DNA of 64,000 nucleotides from Pseudomonas sp. MPC6 (lineage in GTDB: Bacteria > Pseudomonadota > Gammaproteobacteria > Pseudomonadales > Pseudomonadaceae). Position numbers and translations under genes: made by a program. How positions within the stretch are numbered: the stretch's first letter is position 1; every line of letters begins with the position of its first letter. The notes below the pieces were generated by a model. The model worked only from the letters and a program-made list of their open reading frames with translations. It was not told the origin of the DNA and searched no databases. Where the stretch lies: the NCBI RefSeq assembly GCF_006094435.1, contig NZ_CP034783.1:1081001-1145000 (forward strand). The letters run 5' to 3'. Positions 26,554 through 36,956 of the stretch are shown here, in pieces.

Positions 26554-27549
26554 CTATGCCGCTTGCTGAAACTGCTGCCGATACTGATTCGGCGACAACT
26601 CCGTATGCTGGCGGAACAGCCGCGCGAAGAAGCTTGCGTCGTCGTAGCCCACCTCATAACTGATGGTCTTGATACTCTTGCGGCTACCGGACAGCAAGCC
26701 CTTGGCGGTTTCGATGCGCAGGCGTTGCAGGTAATGCAGCGGCTTGTCGCCGGTGGCGGTCTGGAAGCGGCGCATGAAGTTGCGGATGCTCATGCCGTGC
26801 TCGCGGGCGACGTCTTCGAAGCGGAACTTGTCGGCGAAGTGATCTTCGAGCCAGTGCTGGATCTGCAGGATGATCACGTCCTGGTGCAGTTTCTGCCCGC
26901 CGAATCCGATGCGTCCCGGCGAGTAGCTGCGCTGCACTTCGTAGAGAATGTCGCGGGCCACGGCCTGGGCCACATTGGCGCCGCAGAAGCGCTCGATCAA
27001 GTAGATGTAGAGGTCGCAGGCCGAGGTGGTACCGCCGGCGCAAAACAGGTTGTCGGCGTCGGTCAGGTGTTTGTCCTGATTGAGCTGCACTTTCGGGAAG
27101 CGCTCGGCAAAGGCGTTGAAGAAGCGCCAGTAGGTGGTTGCTTCCTTGCCATCGAGCAAGCCGGCTTCGGCGAGCCAGAATACGCCGGTGGCCTCGCCAC
27201 ACAGCACCGCGCCACGCGCATGTTGCTGGCGCAGCCACGGCAAGACCTGTGGATAGCGTTGGCAGAGGGTTTCGAAATCGTCCCAGAACGCGGGGAGGAT
27301 GATGACGTCGGCATTTTCCAGGCCGCCGTCCACCGGCATGATCACGTCGCTGAAGCTGTTCACCGGTTTGCCGTCGGGACTGACCAGCCGCGTTTCGAAC
27401 GCCGGGGTCAGGCCGTGGCCCAGTTGCTTGCCGTAACGCAGGCTGGCCAAGTGGAAGAAATCCTTGGCTTGCATGAGGGTGGAAGCGAAAACCCGGTCGA
27501 TAGCCAGGATGCTGACGCGCCGCAAGGGCGTGGAGGCTCGGTTAGACAT
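26554..27549 (-). CDS. GlxA-family transcriptional regulator (DJ-1/PfpI plus AraC HTH)
   Basis: 331-residue regulator. An N-terminal DJ-1/PfpI-like domain (about 12-185) carries the nucleophile-elbow region RGAVLCGEATGVFWLAEAG. Two AraC-type helix-turn-helix motifs follow (about 225-330; FEDVAREHGMSIRNFMRRF and KTISYEVGYDDASFFARLFR). Such regulators control amino-acid or quaternary-amine breakdown. It is divergent from the acyl-CoA dehydrogenase at 27695, its most likely target, and lies next to the FAD gene operon, another possible target. The stop lies close to the REPIN. Confidence 0.88.
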   Translation of the reverse strand: MSNRASTPLRRVSILAIDRVFASTLMQAKDFFHLASLRYGKQLGHGLTPAFETRLVSPDGKPVNSFSDVIMPVDGGLENADVIILPAFWDDFETLCQRYPQVLPWLRQQHARGAVLCGEATGVFWLAEAGLLDGKEATTYWRFFNAFAERFPKVQLNQDKHLTDADNLFCAGGTTSACDLYIYLIERFCGANVAQAVARDILYEVQRSYSPGRIGFGGQKLHQDVIILQIQHWLEDHFADKFRFEDVAREHGMSIRNFMRRFQTATGDKPLHYLQRLRIETAKGLLSGSRKSIKTISYEVGYDDASFFARLFRQHTELSPNQYRQQFQQAA

Positions 27550-27694
27550 AATTCAACTTTATTCTTATAGGGGAAAGTGGTCATCAGACGGCTGGATCGT
27601 CTTATTTTTTGTCTGATGTGTCCAGTGTCCTGTATCGCCAGCGAGGCTTAGTCTCTGAAGGTCAACTCCTTCCAGCAATAACGACAGGTGCCGC

Positions 27695-28831
27695 ATGATC
27701 CCCAGAACCTTGTTCAGTCCCGAGCACGAACTGTTTCGCGACAGCGTGCGGACCTTCCTCGAAAAAGAGGCCGTGCCGTTCCATGGGCAATGGGAAAAAC
27801 AAGGCTACATCGACCGCAAACTCTGGAACAAGGCGGGGGAGGCGGGGATGCTCTGTTCGCATCTGCCGGAAGAATATGGCGGGCTGGCGGCGGACTTTCT
27901 GTATAGCACGGTGGTGATCGAAGAGGTGGGACGCCTGGGCTTGACCGGCATCGGCTTTTCTCTTCATTCGGACATTGTTGCGCCTTACATCCTGCATTAC
28001 GGCAGTGAGGCGCTGAAGCATAAATACTTGCCGAAACTGGTGTCCGGCGAAATGGTCACCGCCATTGCCATGACCGAACCGGGCGCCGGTTCCGACCTGC
28101 AAGGGGTCAAGACCACCGCGGTGCTGGACGGCGATGAGTATGTGATCAACGGTTCGAAAACCTTCATCACCAACGGTTTTCTGGCCGATCTGGTGATTGT
28201 CGTGGCCAAGACCGATCCGAAGGCCGGCGCGAAGGGCACCAGCCTGTTTCTGGTCGAGGCGGATACACCGGGCTTCGCCAAGGGCAAGCGCCTGGAAAAA
28301 GTCGGCATGAAGGCTCAGGACACCTCGGAACTGTTCTTCCAGGACGTCCGGGTGCCCAAGGAAAACCTGCTGGGGCAAGCGGGGATGGGGTTTGCCTACC
28401 TGATGCAGGAGTTGCCCCAGGAGCGGCTCACCGTTGCCATCGGCGGTTTGGCCTCGGCTGAGGCGGCGCTGCAGTGGACACTGGATTACACCCGTGAGCG
28501 CAAGGCGTTTGGCAAGGCGATCGCCGATTTCCAGAACACGCGTTTCAAGCTGGCGGAGATGGCGACCGAGATTCAGATCGGCCGGGTGTTTGTCGATCGC
28601 TGCCTGGAACTGCACCTGCAAGGCAAGCTTGATGTGCCGACGGCGGCGATGGCGAAGTATTGGGGCACCGACCTGCAATGCAAGGTGCTCGACGAGTGCG
28701 TGCAGTTGCATGGCGGGTACGGGTTCATGTGGGAGTACCCGATCGCCAGGGCCTGGGCGGATGCGCGGGTGCAGCGGATTTATGCCGGGACCAATGAGAT
28801 CATGAAGGAGATTATTGCGCGGTCGCTTTGA
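27695..28831 (+). CDS. Acyl-CoA dehydrogenase
   Basis: 378-residue FAD-dependent acyl-CoA dehydrogenase, the usual length. The FAD/substrate loop is AMTEPGAGSDLQGVKT. The QLHGGYGFMWEYPIARAW segment and the catalytic-base region YAGTNEIMKEIIARSL at the C-terminus fit the long/medium-chain group. It introduces a trans-2 double bond in an acyl-CoA and passes electrons to ETF. The chain length is not predictable. It stands alone, transcribed away from the GlxA-type regulator. Confidence 0.92.
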   Translation: MIPRTLFSPEHELFRDSVRTFLEKEAVPFHGQWEKQGYIDRKLWNKAGEAGMLCSHLPEEYGGLAADFLYSTVVIEEVGRLGLTGIGFSLHSDIVAPYILHYGSEALKHKYLPKLVSGEMVTAIAMTEPGAGSDLQGVKTTAVLDGDEYVINGSKTFITNGFLADLVIVVAKTDPKAGAKGTSLFLVEADTPGFAKGKRLEKVGMKAQDTSELFFQDVRVPKENLLGQAGMGFAYLMQELPQERLTVAIGGLASAEAALQWTLDYTRERKAFGKAIADFQNTRFKLAEMATEIQIGRVFVDRCLELHLQGKLDVPTAAMAKYWGTDLQCKVLDECVQLHGGYGFMWEYPIARAWADARVQRIYAGTNEIMKEIIARSL

Positions 28832-28854
28832 TCTTGAGGTGACTGTCAGGCCGC

Positions 28855-29023
28855 CTTCGCGAGCAAGCTCGCTCCCACAGGGGATCCGGGTTGATCACCA
28901 TCTTGTGATCGACACAGAGTCCTTGTAGGAGCGAGCTTGCTCGCGAAGGTCGTCAACGATAACGCTGGAAGCCTGACACCCTGCAGCGCCCTCAGGTTTT
29001 TCGCGAGCAAGCTCGCTCCTACA
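28855..29023. repeat. Three REP elements including one REPIN
   Basis: Units at about 28855 (minus-type, CGCGAGCAAGCTCGCTCCCA), 28923 (CTTGTAGGAGCGAGCTTGCT) and 29000 (minus-type, CGCGAGCAAGCTCGCTCCTA). The last two form a REPIN with loop GGTCGTCAACGATAACGC then TGGAAGCCTGA. The block lies between convergent genes. Confidence 0.9.
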
Positions 29024-29031
29024 GGTGGGGG

Positions 29032-30072
29032 TCAAGGAGCTGGATTCGGGTGATCCTTGTGAATCGCCTCGATCCCCGCCAGCACCTCATCGGAAAGTTT
29101 CAGCTCGAAGCTCGCGATATTGCTATCAAGCTGCTCCAGCGTCGTCGCGCCAATGATATTGCTGGTGACGAACGGTTGCTGCGTCACGAATGCCAGCGCC
29201 ATTTGCGCCGGGTCCAGGCCGTGTTCACGGGCCAGTGCCACATACCGGCTGCACGCCGCCTCCGACTGCGGATTGAAATAGCGGCTGAAGCGGCTGTACA
29301 GGCTCAGGCGGCCTTTGGGCGGGCGGGCGCCACCTTCGTACTTGCCCGACAGGAAACCGAACGCCAGCGGCGAATAGGCGAGCAATCCGCACTGTTCGCG
29401 GATGGCAATTTCCGCCAGGCCGATCTCGAAGCTGCGGTTGAGCAGGTTGTAGGGGTTCTGGATCGACACCGCACGCGGCCAGCCGCGGGCTTCGGCCAGG
29501 GCGAGGAAACGCATGGTGCCCCACGGGGTTTCGTTGGACAGGCCGATGTGGCGGATCTTGCCGGCCTTGACCTGTTCGTCCAGGGCTTCGAGGGTGTCTT
29601 CCAGCGGCGTGAGGTTGGCTTCGGTCTGGTGCTTGTAACCCAGCTGGCCGAAGAAGTTGGTACTGCGCTCCGGCCAGTGCAGTTGATAGAGATCGATGTA
29701 GTCGGTCTGCAGGCGCTTGAGGCTGGCATCGACGGCTTCGGTGATGTGCTGGCGGTTGTGCCGCAGGTTTTTGTCGCGGATGTAGTCGATGGTATTGCCG
29801 GGGCCGGCGATCTTGCTGGCCAGGATCCAGTCGGCGCGATCGCCGCGGCTCTTGAAGTAATTGCCGATGTAGCGTTCGGTGGTGGCGTAGGTGTCGGCCT
29901 TGGGCGGCACCGGGTACATCTCGGCGGTGTCGATGAAATTGATCCCGGCGCCTTTGGCCCGTTCAATCTGGGCGAAGGCTTCAGCTTCGCTGTTTTGCTC
30001 GCCCCAGGTCATGGTTCCGAGGCAGATTGCACTCACGTTCAGATTGGTTCGGCCTAGCTGGCGATAGTCCAT
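29032..30072 (-). CDS. NADP(H)-dependent aldo/keto reductase (Tas-like)
   Basis: 346-residue aldo/keto reductase of the Tas type. The catalytic Tyr is in NFIDTAEMYPVPP, the Lys in WILASKIAGPG and the His in LYQLHWPERSTNFFGQ. The NADP-binding end includes NIIGATTLEQLDSN. The YQLHWPERSTNFF and PVPPKADTYATTE segments are typical of Tas. The physiological substrate is unknown. The ATG at 30072 has AGGAGC nine bases upstream; longer frames lack support. It is divergent from rplM. Confidence 0.9.
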   Translation of the reverse strand: MDYRQLGRTNLNVSAICLGTMTWGEQNSEAEAFAQIERAKGAGINFIDTAEMYPVPPKADTYATTERYIGNYFKSRGDRADWILASKIAGPGNTIDYIRDKNLRHNRQHITEAVDASLKRLQTDYIDLYQLHWPERSTNFFGQLGYKHQTEANLTPLEDTLEALDEQVKAGKIRHIGLSNETPWGTMRFLALAEARGWPRAVSIQNPYNLLNRSFEIGLAEIAIREQCGLLAYSPLAFGFLSGKYEGGARPPKGRLSLYSRFSRYFNPQSEAACSRYVALAREHGLDPAQMALAFVTQQPFVTSNIIGATTLEQLDSNIASFELKLSDEVLAGIEAIHKDHPNPAP

Positions 30073-30247
30073 CGGGTGCTCCTTCGGCAAAACAATCATA
30101 AAAGCAGGTTGAATTATTTTTCGCAATCTGCATAATTGCGCACCTCTTTCTGCAGTGGAAGTGATGCGCCGCCGCCGAAGAATCTTGCCGTTGAACGGAC
30201 GCGCCGACCCGAGCCCCCGAAAGCGTCTGTATCCGGCTGCCTTTGAC

Positions 30248-30276
30248 TTGTCAAAGTACGCACTATTCAGTAAGAT
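30248..30276 (+). promoter_or_regulatory. Sigma-70 promoter of rplM-rpsI
   Basis: -35 TTGTCA (30248-30253) and -10 TAAGAT (30271-30276) are separated by exactly 17 bp, 41 bp before the rplM ATG. A dyad TTTGAC-TT-GTCAAA (30242-30255) covers the -35 box and could be a control site. Confidence 0.7.
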
Positions 30277-30317
30277 CCGCCGTCTAATTTACAGGGCGGC
30301 CCCTGAGGCTATAAAGA

Positions 30318-30746
30318 ATGAAAACTTTTACTGCTAAACCGGAAACAGTACAGCACGACTGGTTTGTCGTCGACGCTGCAGGTCAGACCCTGGGTCGTCT
30401 GGCCACCGAAATCGCGAGCCGTCTGCGTGGCAAGCATAAAGCTGAGTACACTCCTCACGTTGACACCGGCGACTACATCGTCGTTATCAATGCCGAGCAG
30501 ATTCGTGTAACTGGTGCTAAAACCACCGACAAGATCTACTACTCCCACTCCGGTTTCCCGGGCGGCATCAAGTCGATCAACTTCGAAAAGCTGATCGCTA
30601 AAGCCCCTGAGCGCGTGATCGAGACCGCGGTCAAAGGCATGCTGCCTAAGAACCCGCTGGGTCGCGACATGTATCGTAAGCTGAAAGTCTATGCGGGCGC
30701 TGTACACCCTCATACTGCTCAGCAGCCCCAAGAACTGAAGTTTTAA
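30318..30746 (+). CDS. rplM: 50S ribosomal protein L13
   Basis: 142 residues, exactly the family length. Early assembly protein of the large subunit. Recognisable blocks are [20 protein letters not shown], the segment [20 protein letters not shown], then [10 protein letters not shown] and the end [10 protein letters not shown]. Its codon use is the highly expressed type. rpsI follows after 14 bp in the conserved rplM-rpsI operon. Confidence 0.98.
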   Translation: MKTFTAKPETVQHDWFVVDAAGQTLGRLATEIASRLRGKHKAEYTPHVDTGDYIVVINAEQIRVTGAKTTDKIYYSHSGFPGGIKSINFEKLIAKAPERVIETAVKGMLPKNPLGRDMYRKLKVYAGAVHPHTAQQPQELKF

Positions 30747-30760
30747 CGGAATAGTTCATT

Positions 30761-31153
30761 ATGTCGGCGACTCAAAATTACGGCACTGGCCGTCGCAAAA
30801 CCGCAACCGCACGCGTTTTCCTGCGTCCGGGTACTGGTAACATCTCCATCAACAACCGCACCCTGGAAAATTTCTTCGGCCGCGAAACTGCCCGCATGGT
30901 AGTTCGTCAGCCGCTGGAACTGACTGAGACTGTCGAGAAATTCGACATCTACGTCACCGTGATCGGTGGTGGTGTAAGTGGTCAAGCTGGCGCAATCCGC
31001 CACGGTATCACTCGCGCACTGATGCAGTACGACGAAACCCTGCGTGGCGCTCTGCGCAAAGCTGGCTTCGTTACTCGCGATGCTCGTGAAGTTGAACGTA
31101 AGAAAGTTGGTCTGCGTAAAGCGCGTAAGCGTCCGCAGTACTCGAAGCGTTAA
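30761..31153 (+). CDS. rpsI: 30S ribosomal protein S9
   Basis: 130 residues. Small-subunit protein whose C-terminal tail reaches the P-site tRNA. It starts with [19 protein letters not shown]. The basic tail [12 protein letters not shown] is intact, with the terminal Lys-Arg of the family. It follows rplM and is closed by an intrinsic terminator 22 bp downstream. Confidence 0.98.
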   Translation: MSATQNYGTGRRKTATARVFLRPGTGNISINNRTLENFFGRETARMVVRQPLELTETVEKFDIYVTVIGGGVSGQAGAIRHGITRALMQYDETLRGALRKAGFVTRDAREVERKKVGLRKARKRPQYSKR

Positions 31154-31175
31154 TTCGCTTCCACGTTCAAAAAAG

Positions 31176-31211
31176 AACGCCCAGTTTCCTCACGGAGCTG
31201 GGCGTTTTTTT
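31176..31211 (+). terminator. Intrinsic terminator of rplM-rpsI
   Basis: Stem AACGCCCAG / CTGGGCGTT with a 13-base loop, followed by a run of seven T. Confidence 0.93.
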
Positions 31212-31248
31212 ATGGGCGTGAATTCAGCAATAATTGCGCTGTGACAAC

Positions 31249-31275
31249 TTGCCACACGCGCAGAGCCCCTATACT
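31249..31275 (+). promoter_or_regulatory. Probable promoter of petABC
   Basis: -10 TATACT at 31270-31275 with TTGCCA at 31249-31254 (15-bp spacer, short). The leader to petA is about 140 bp and holds a small hairpin GCCTG-ATTTAA-CAGGC at 31381-31396, just before the ribosome site. Confidence 0.45.
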
Positions 31276-31421
31276 GCAAGGCTTGGCAGTGGAGCCCTTG
31301 GGTAATTACCTTGTCAGAATTGGGGCTTTTCATTACCATTCGGCAAAATTTTTATAAGTACATAGATTTACTTAGTAGATGCCTGATTTAACAGGCCACA
31401 AAGCTGATGGGAGAGGACTGA

Positions 31422-32015
31422 ATGAGCAATGACGGCGTGAATGCAGGCCGGCGTCGCTTCTTGGTAGCAGCCACATCCGTGGTGGGTGCTGCAGGAGCGG
31501 TGGGGGCTGCGGTCCCGTTCGTGGGGTCATGGTTTCCCAGTGCCAAGGCGAAAGCCGCAGGTGCACCGGTGAAAGTGAATGTCAGCAAAATCGAACCAGG
31601 TCAGCAGATGATTGCTGAGTGGCGCGGTCAGCCGGTGTTCATTGTCCGCCGTACCGAGGAAATCCTGGGGAATCTGAAAAAGATCGAGGGCCAGCTAGCT
31701 GACCCGACCTCCAAGAACTCGACACAACCGACCTATGTCGACCCGGAAACGCGTTCGATCAAGCCAGAGGTTCTGCTGCTGATCGGTATTTGCACGCACC
31801 TGGGTTGCTCGCCGACTTTCCGTCCGGAAGTGGCACCTGCAGATTTGGGCAAGGACTGGGTAGGTGGTTATTTCTGCCCTTGTCACGGTTCCCACTACGA
31901 TCTGGCTGGCCGCGTCTACAAGTCGCAACCTGCGCCTTTGAACCTGCCAGTTCCCCCGCATTCCTATGAGACCGACGACATCATTGTCATCGGCGTCGAT
32001 ACGGAGAAAGCGTGA
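31422..32015 (+). CDS. petA: Ubiquinol-cytochrome c reductase iron-sulfur (Rieske) subunit
   Basis: 197-residue Rieske protein of the cytochrome bc1 complex. A twin-arginine signal (GRRRFLVAATSVVGAAGAVG, residues 9-28) remains as membrane anchor. The 2Fe-2S ligands are in CTHLGCSP and CPCHGSHYD. It transfers electrons from ubiquinol to cytochrome c1 at the periplasmic side. GGGAGAGG precedes the ATG. The stop overlaps the petB start by one base. Confidence 0.97.
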   Translation: MSNDGVNAGRRRFLVAATSVVGAAGAVGAAVPFVGSWFPSAKAKAAGAPVKVNVSKIEPGQQMIAEWRGQPVFIVRRTEEILGNLKKIEGQLADPTSKNSTQPTYVDPETRSIKPEVLLLIGICTHLGCSPTFRPEVAPADLGKDWVGGYFCPCHGSHYDLAGRVYKSQPAPLNLPVPPHSYETDDIIVIGVDTEKA

Positions 32016-33226
32016 TGAGCAAGTTCATGGATTGGGTTGATGCGCGCTTTCCCGCGACCAAAATGTGGGAAGACCATCTCAGCAAGTACTACGCCCCGAA
32101 GAATTTCAACTTCTTCTATTTCTTTGGCTCCCTGGCGCTGCTCGTCCTGGTCAACCAGATCGTTACCGGTGTCTGGCTGACCATGAGCTACACCCCGTCG
32201 GCGGAAGAAGCCTTTGCCTCCGTCGAATACATCATGCGCGACGTCGAGTACGGCTCGATCCTGCGTCTGCTGCACGCGGTCGGCGCCTCGATGTTCTTCA
32301 TCGTGGTTTATCTGCACATGTTCCGTGGCTTGCTTTACGGTTCGTATCAGAAGCCGCGCGAGCTGGTGTGGGTCTTCGGCATGCTGATCTACCTGGCGCT
32401 GATGGCTGAGGCCTTCATGGGTTACCTGCTGCCGTGGGGCCAAATGTCCTACTGGGGCGCGCAGGTGATCATCTCGCTGTTCGGTGCGATCCCGGTCATC
32501 GGTAACGACCTGACCCAGTGGATTCGTGGTGACTACCTGATTTCCGGTATTACCCTGAACCGCTTCTTCGCCTTGCACGTCGTGGCCCTGCCGATCGTGA
32601 TTCTCGGTCTGGTGGTGCTGCACGTTCTGGCGCTGCACGAAGTCGGATCGAACAACCCGGACGGTGTGGACATCAAGAAACACAAGGACGAAAACGGCGT
32701 ACCGCTGGACGGCATTGCCTTCCATCCGTACTACACCGTGAAAGATATCGTCGGCGTGGTGGTGTTCCTGTTCATCTTCTGCTCGATCGTGTTCTTCTTC
32801 CCGGAAATGGGCGGTTACTTCCTCGAGAAGCCGAACTTTGAAGTGGCGAACGCCTTCAAGACCCCCGAGCACATCGCTCCGGTCTGGTACTTCACACCGT
32901 TCTACGCGATTCTGCGGGCGGTTCCGGACAAGCTCCTGGGCGTGATCGCCATGGGTGCGGCCATTGCGGTGCTGTTCGTCCTGCCGTGGCTGGACCGCAG
33001 TCCGGTCAAGTCGATGCGCTACAAAGGCTGGCTGAGCAAAATCTGGCTGGTGGTGTTCTGCGTATCGTTCGTGATCCTCGGCATCCTGGGTGTTCTGGCT
33101 CCGACTCCAGGGCGCACGTTGCTGTCGCAGGTGTGTACCTTCCTGTACTTCGCCTACTTCATTCTGATGCCGTTCTACACCAGGCTCGAGAAGACCAAAC
33201 CGGTTCCGGAAAGGGTGACTGGCTGA
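32015..33226 (+). CDS. petB: Cytochrome b subunit of the bc1 complex
   Basis: 403-residue polytopic cytochrome b carrying two b hemes. Heme-ligand histidines fit LRLLHAVGASMFFIVVYLHMF (helix B) and FFALHVVALPIVILGLVVLHV (helix D). The quinol-site segment appears as TPEHIAPVWYFTPFYAILRA, which covers the PEWY-like position as APVWY. Eight or more membrane helices are visible. The ATG at 32015 is used (TGATG overlap with petA); a GTG one codon earlier is also in frame. Confidence 0.97.
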   Translation: MSKFMDWVDARFPATKMWEDHLSKYYAPKNFNFFYFFGSLALLVLVNQIVTGVWLTMSYTPSAEEAFASVEYIMRDVEYGSILRLLHAVGASMFFIVVYLHMFRGLLYGSYQKPRELVWVFGMLIYLALMAEAFMGYLLPWGQMSYWGAQVIISLFGAIPVIGNDLTQWIRGDYLISGITLNRFFALHVVALPIVILGLVVLHVLALHEVGSNNPDGVDIKKHKDENGVPLDGIAFHPYYTVKDIVGVVVFLFIFCSIVFFFPEMGGYFLEKPNFEVANAFKTPEHIAPVWYFTPFYAILRAVPDKLLGVIAMGAAIAVLFVLPWLDRSPVKSMRYKGWLSKIWLVVFCVSFVILGILGVLAPTPGRTLLSQVCTFLYFAYFILMPFYTRLEKTKPVPERVTG

Positions 33227-34008
33227 TGAAAAAGCTATTGGCTGTACTGATTCTTGCTGTTATGCCCGCACTGTCCTTCGCCGCTGAGCACGGTGGCCCA
33301 GAGCTGGAAAAGGTCGACATCGACGTTTCCGACAAGGCTGCCTTGCAGGATGGCGCACGCACGTTCGCCAACTACTGCATGGGCTGCCACAGCGCCAAGT
33401 TCCAGCGTTACGAGCGTGTTGCCGATGACCTGGGCATCCCGCACGACCTGATGCTCTCGAACCTGGTGCTCACTGGCGCGAAGATCGGCGACCACATGAG
33501 CATCGGCATGCAGCCGGCTGACGCCAAGACCTGGTTCGGTGCTGCGCCACCCGACCTGACCCTGGTGGCTCGTGTCCGCGGTACCGACTGGCTCTACGGT
33601 TACCTGAGATCGTTCTACGAAGACCCGTCGCGTCCTTGGGGCGTGAACAACAAGGTGTTCCCGAACGTCGGGATGCCTAACGTTCTGGTCGGTCTGCAAG
33701 GTCGTCAGGTCGTCGGTTGCAAACAGGTCCAGGTCGTCGAAGACGGCAAGAAGCAATATGATCCGCTGACCGGTACGCCGCTGACTCATGAAGCGTGCGA
33801 TCAGCTGACCATCGTGCCGAAAAGCGGTGCCCTGACCGAAGAGCAGTTCGATGAGAAGGTCAAGAATCTGGTAACCTTCCTCGCTTACTCGGCTAACCCG
33901 GTTAAGCTGCAACATCAGCGCATTGGTACATACGTGTTGCTGTACCTGGCGTTCTTCTTCGTATTCGCCTATTTGCTCAAGCGTGAGTACTGGAAAGACG
34001 TGCACTGA
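33226..34008 (+). CDS. petC: Cytochrome c1 subunit of the bc1 complex
   Basis: 260-residue cytochrome c1. A signal peptide ends near ALSFAAEHG. The heme motif CMGCH is at residues 51-55, with a likely Met ligand downstream (MSIGMQPADAKTWF). A C-terminal membrane anchor (YVLLYLAFFFVFAYLLKREYW) is present. It accepts electrons from the Rieske centre. The ATG overlaps the petB stop (TGATG form). A long hairpin terminator follows. Confidence 0.97.
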   Translation: MKKLLAVLILAVMPALSFAAEHGGPELEKVDIDVSDKAALQDGARTFANYCMGCHSAKFQRYERVADDLGIPHDLMLSNLVLTGAKIGDHMSIGMQPADAKTWFGAAPPDLTLVARVRGTDWLYGYLRSFYEDPSRPWGVNNKVFPNVGMPNVLVGLQGRQVVGCKQVQVVEDGKKQYDPLTGTPLTHEACDQLTIVPKSGALTEEQFDEKVKNLVTFLAYSANPVKLQHQRIGTYVLLYLAFFFVFAYLLKREYWKDVH

Positions 34009-34037
34009 TCAAGCTTCAAGCAATTGCTGTTAATCGC

Positions 34038-34121
34038 GCGCGCCCAAGGGCGTCTCTGAAGGTGTAACGAGCCTGGTGATCCAGGCGTTACGGGAGGCGC
34101 CCTCTGGGCGCGCTCGTTTTT
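34038..34121 (+). terminator. Long rod-shaped hairpin terminator between petC and sspA
   Basis: An imperfect stem of nearly 30 bp. GCGCGCCC pairs with GGGCGCGC, GGGCGTCTC pairs with GGAGGCGCCC region, and GTAACG-AG-CCTGG pairs with CCAGG-CGTTAC around a TGAT loop at 34077-34080. It ends in TCGTTTTT. It is much longer than the usual terminator stems in this window. Confidence 0.75.
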
Positions 34122-34158
34122 CCGCTTCCGATAATTTCAACAAGCGAGGAGGACCGCC

Positions 34159-34776
34159 ATGGGCGTGACCAATCGGTTGGCCTGTTACTCCGACCCCGCC
34201 GACCACTATTCCCACCGAGTGCGTATCGTACTTGCAGAGAAGGGTGTCAGCGCCGAGATCATTTACGTGGAAGCTGGTCGCCAGCCGCCTAAACTGATTG
34301 AAGTGAACCCTTACGGCAGTCTGCCCACCCTGGTCGATCGTGACCTGGCGTTGTGGGAGTCGACCGTGGTGATGGAATATCTGGATGAGCGTTACCCGCA
34401 CCCGCCGTTATTGCCGGTGTATCCAGTGGCGCGTGCCAACAGCCGTCTGCTGATTCATCGCATTCAGCGTGACTGGTGTGGTCTGGTGGATCTGATCCTG
34501 GATTCCCGGTCCAAGGAAGCAGCCCGTGTCGTGGCTCGTAAAGAGCTGCGCGAAAGCCTGACCGGCGTGTCGCCGTTGTTCGCCGACAAGCCGTTTTTCC
34601 TCAGCGAGGAACAAAGTCTGGTGGACTGCTGCCTATTGCCAATACTTTGGCGATTGCCGATTCTGGGCATTGAACTGCCGCGGCCTGCCAAGCCGCTGCT
34701 TGATTACATGGAGCGCTCGTTTGCGCGTGAGGCATTCCAGGCGAGTCTGTCTGGTGTCGAACGCGATATGCGCTAA
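34159..34776 (+). CDS. sspA: Stringent starvation protein A
   Basis: 205-residue GST-fold protein that binds RNA polymerase and helps transcription in starvation and acid stress. The N-terminal thioredoxin-like part reads [20 protein letters not shown] and [20 protein letters not shown]. The usual PHP-type loop appears around YPHPPLLPV. The helical domain ends about residue 195. AGGAGGA precedes the ATG. sspB follows 16 bp later. Confidence 0.95.
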   Translation: MGVTNRLACYSDPADHYSHRVRIVLAEKGVSAEIIYVEAGRQPPKLIEVNPYGSLPTLVDRDLALWESTVVMEYLDERYPHPPLLPVYPVARANSRLLIHRIQRDWCGLVDLILDSRSKEAARVVARKELRESLTGVSPLFADKPFFLSEEQSLVDCCLLPILWRLPILGIELPRPAKPLLDYMERSFAREAFQASLSGVERDMR

Positions 34777-34792
34777 GGCTTAAGGAGCCGCT

Positions 34793-35206
34793 ATGAACTC
34801 CAGTCGACCTTATCTGGTCCGCGCGCTCTACGAGTGGATTGTGGACAACGATTGCACCCCGCACATGCTGGTCAATTCCGAGTATCCGTCGGTGCAGGTG
34901 CCGCAGGGTTTTGCCAGTGATGGACAAATTGTCCTGAATGTATCGCCGGCGGCCGTGCGCCATCTGCACATGGATAACGAGGCTGTCAGCTTCGAAGGGC
35001 GCTTCGGTGGCGTGCCACACACGCTGTACGTGCCTATCGCATCGATCCTGGGCATTTATGCCCGGGAGAACGGTCAAGGCATGGTGTTCGATCTGGAATC
35101 GCCCATGGATGGCGAGGAGGAGATCGAGCCGGATGATGATATCCCGCCACCCGACAGTGAGCCGCCGCGTCCAAGCGGTCGACCGAGTTTGAAGGTGGTG
35201 AAGTAA
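34793..35206 (+). CDS. sspB: ClpXP protease specificity-enhancing factor SspB
   Basis: 137-residue adaptor that delivers ssrA-tagged peptides to ClpXP. The conserved N-terminal fold reads RPYLVRALYEWIVDNDCTPH and YPSVQVPQGF. An acidic Pro-rich linker leads to the C-terminal ClpX-binding tail SLKVVK, which is intact. AAGGAG precedes the ATG. It is co-transcribed with sspA and closed by a terminator. Confidence 0.95.
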   Translation: MNSSRPYLVRALYEWIVDNDCTPHMLVNSEYPSVQVPQGFASDGQIVLNVSPAAVRHLHMDNEAVSFEGRFGGVPHTLYVPIASILGIYARENGQGMVFDLESPMDGEEEIEPDDDIPPPDSEPPRPSGRPSLKVVK

Positions 35207-35207
35207 T

Positions 35208-35239
35208 AAAAAAGGCGATCCGAAAGGATCGCCTTTTTT
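35208..35239. terminator. Bidirectional terminator between sspB and dolP
   Basis: Stem AAAAAAGGCGATCC / GGATCGCCTTTTTT with a GAAA tetraloop, directly after the sspB stop. The A/T symmetry allows use from the minus side too. Confidence 0.93.
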
Positions 35240-35243
35240 ATTA

Positions 35244-35312
35244 CTGTAGGAGCCAGGCTTGCCGGCGAAGGCGATCTCAAGGGCGTCTTCGCCGGCAAGC
35301 CTGGCTCCTGCA
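35244..35312. repeat. Compact REPIN
   Basis: CTGTAGGAGCCAGGCTTGCC at 35244 onward and its inverse GGCAAGCCTGGCTCCTGCAG ending at 35312, separated by a loop of about 15-20 bases. The stem variant (GCCAGGCTTGCCGG) differs from the other REPs in the window. Confidence 0.9.
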
Positions 35313-35320
35313 GCAGGGGG

Positions 35321-36955
<1,635 letters not shown>

Positions 36956-36956
<1 letters not shown>

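Noticed and set aside
3731..29023. Repeated palindromic 20-25-mers taken as a possible CRISPR array
   Set aside because: The units are scattered between genes, occur as inverted pairs and lack equal spacers or cas genes; they are REP/REPIN elements.
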